A stretch of DNA of 64,000 nucleotides, taken from the NCBI GenBank assembly GCA_032718475.1, contig JAUCBJ010008483.1, positions 19,257 through 83,256 of the forward strand. Reading direction: 5' to 3'. The notes beneath the pieces are model-generated. The model was not told the DNA's origin. It did no database searches and saw nothing but the letters and a program-made list of their open reading frames with translations. The translations under genes and the position numbers were made by a program. The stretch is from Nemertoderma westbladi. Its lineage: Eukaryota > Xenacoelomorpha > Nemertodermatida > Nemertodermatidae. Below are positions 62,238 through 64,000 of the stretch, one piece after another; the stretch's first letter is position 1, and each line of letters starts with the position of its first letter.

Positions 62238-62595
62238 TCGAACCTGGGACCTCGAGGTGGAAGCCGAGACTACAACCACTAGGCCACAGGTTCTTGAGAT
62301 ATGGAGTATTAATTTCAAAGCCAGCTGCCATTTTATTAGCCCCTGATTTTTTATTATTGATAGTAACAATGTGTTGGCAAGCTGTATTTTTCGAGGTGTT
62401 TGTTATTATACATTTATTATAGGAAGGGATCTTGGGGTCTTAGCCTCGAATGATAAGTTTATTTTACCGAAAATAACTTATCTTTTATTGGCGCAATTGT
62501 AGGACTAATCCCATCACATGCGTACTTTTTAACCGGGTAGTGTACAAATTTAGGAATCGCGTAATTTTTTCTTGAAATTAATATCTCATATCTCT

Positions 62596-62649
62596 CCAAA
62601 CCACGTACGCGTTTCGACCTTACTGGGTCTCATCAGCGTGGTGTCGGAT
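62596..62649 (-). ncRNA. Hammerhead ribozyme, copy 3
   Basis: Identical 54-nt motif, 412 bp from copy 2. Confidence 0.85.
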
Positions 62650-63007
62650 TCGAACCTGGGACCTCGAGGTGGAAGCCGAGACTACAACCACTAGGCCACA
62701 GGTTCTTGAGATATGGAGTATTAATTTCAAAGCCAGCTGCCATTTTATTAGCCCCTGATTTTTTATTATTGATAGTAACAATGTGTTGGCAAGCTGTATT
62801 TTTCGAGGTGTTTGTTATTATACATTTATTATAGGAAGGGATCTTGGGGTCTTAGCCTCGAATGATAAGTTTATTTTACCGAAAATAACTTATCTTTTAT
62901 TGGCGCAATTGTAGGACTAATCCCATCACATGCGTACTTTTTAACCGGGTAGTGTACAAATTTAGGAATCGCGTAATTTTTTCTTGAAATTAATATCTCA
63001 TATCTCT

Positions 63008-63061
63008 CCAAACCACGTACGCGTTTCGACCTTACTGGGTCTCATCAGCGTGGTGTCGGAT
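63008..63061 (-). ncRNA. Hammerhead ribozyme, copy 4
   Basis: Identical 54-nt motif, 412 bp from copy 3. Confidence 0.85.
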
Positions 63062-63419
63062 TCGAACCTGGGACCTCGAGGTGGAAGCCGAGACTACAAC
63101 CACTAGGCCACAGGTTCTTGAGATATGGAGTATTAATTTCAAAGCCAGCTGCCATTTTATTAGCCCCTGATTTTTTATTATTGATAGTAACAATGTGTTG
63201 GCAAGCTGTATTTTTCGAGGTGTTTGTTATTATACATTTATTATAGGAAGGGATCTTGGGGTCTTAGCCTCGAATGATAAGTTTATTTTACCGAAAATAA
63301 CTTATCTTTTATTGGCGCAATTGTAGGACTAATCCCATCACATGCGTACTTTTTAACCGGGTAGTGTACAAATTTAGGAATCGCGTAATTTTTTCTTGAA
63401 ATTAATATCTCATATCTCT

Positions 63420-63473
63420 CCAAACCACGTACGCGTTTCGACCTTACTGGGTCTCATCAGCGTGGTGTCGGAT
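63420..63473 (-). ncRNA. Hammerhead ribozyme, copy 5
   Basis: Identical 54-nt motif, 412 bp from copy 4. Confidence 0.85.
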
Positions 63474-63831
63474 TCGAACCTGGGACCTCGAGGTGGAAGC
63501 CGAGACTACAACCACTAGGCCACAGGTTCTTGAGATATGGAGTATTAATTTCAAAGCCAGCTGCCATTTTATTAGCCCCTGATTTTTTATTATTGATAGT
63601 AACAATGTGTTGGCAAGCTGTATTTTTCGAGGTGTTTGTTATTATACATTTATTATAGGAAGGGATCTTGGGGTCTTAGCCTCGAATGATAAGTTTATTT
63701 TACCGAAAATAACTTATCTTTTATTGGCGCAATTGTAGGACTAATCCCATCACATGCGTACTTTTTAACCGGGTAGTGTACAAATTTAGGAATCGCGTAA
63801 TTTTTTCTTGAAATTAATATCTCATATCTCT

Positions 63832-63885
63832 CCAAACCACGTACGCGTTTCGACCTTACTGGGTCTCATCAGCGTGGTGTCGGAT
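63832..63885 (-). ncRNA. Hammerhead ribozyme, copy 6
   Basis: Identical 54-nt motif, 412 bp from copy 5; the unit continues past the window end. Confidence 0.85.
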
Positions 63886-64000
63886 TCGAACCTGGGACCT
63901 CGAGGTGGAAGCCGAGACTACAACCACTAGGCCACAGGTTCTTGAGATATGGAGTATTAATTTCAAAGCCAGCTGCCATTTTATTAGCCCCTGATTTTTT

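Larger units (their letters stand above)
61523..64000 (-). mobile_element. Retrozyme-like tandem array, 412-bp units with hammerhead ribozymes
   Basis: Six near-identical head-to-tail units (first period 413 bp, then 412 bp four times), running past the window end. On the minus strand each has a tRNA-like region with A and B boxes, a hammerhead ribozyme, and long inverted arms on either side (cttgaaattaatatctcata at 62159 against gagatatggagtattaattt at 62296, and so on in each unit). Short tandem repeats with type I hammerhead motifs define the animal retrozymes, non-autonomous retroelements made as small circular RNAs. No protein is coded. The first unit differs by a longer T-run and one base near the ribozyme. 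Confidence 0.85.

Overview
This is a window of a repeat-rich animal genome, probably a marine invertebrate. The signs are GT-AG introns in EGF/fibrinogen-like genes, BEL/Pao, RTE-like and CR1-like retroelements, a piggyBac-like TTAA element, and an animal-type tandem array of hammerhead-ribozyme repeats (retrozyme). The phylum cannot be fixed from the sequence. Host genes are few: two partial copies of one secreted-protein family lie at the two ends, and almost everything between them is mobile or tandemly repeated DNA, much of it nested.

Layout. 1-3827 is a 55-bp minisatellite. 4137-5435 holds the last two exons of a calcium-binding EGF plus fibrinogen-related-domain gene. 5924-10270 is an unbroken GACA microsatellite of about 4.3 kb. 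10624-13480 is a broken CR1/Jockey-like LINE. 15904-16430 is a transposase remnant. 19042-24130 (minus) is a decayed gene block, element A, with a DEDDy-type 3'-5' exonuclease-like protein and a zinc-finger protein; a piggyBac-like foldback element (22063-23507) splits it. 24794-25111 is a perfect 136-bp hairpin made from a BEL/Pao reverse-transcriptase fragment. 27563-34690 is a nearly intact BEL/Pao gag-pol (element C), cut off in its integrase. Beyond it lies an unidentified minus-strand gene remnant (F), split by a nearly complete RTE-like LINE (D, 34799-38100) with a 33-bp target-site duplication.

40169-54093 is a 5'-truncated minus-strand RTE-like LINE (E) with an 11-bp target-site duplication. 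It is split by an 11.5-kb BEL/Pao-type LTR element (B, 42034-53537) that has lost its reverse transcriptase and RNase H. Between the integrase and the 3' LTR, element B carries the same exonuclease plus zinc-finger module as element A. 55802-59882 is the second EGF gene: two EGF exons, then sixteen tandem copies of a 193-bp unit that each carry a 42-45-bp Thr/Pro/Ser-rich mini-exon. 61523 to the window end is a 412-bp tandem repeat with six hammerhead ribozymes on the minus strand, each joined to a tRNA-like Pol III promoter region.

Most notable: (1) an exonuclease-like module in the env position of BEL/Pao elements, seen twice; (2) a retrozyme array whose ribozyme stem I is linked to a tRNA-like domain and long inverted arms; (3) tandem amplification of a phase-1 mini-exon that would set the length of a mucin-like stalk.
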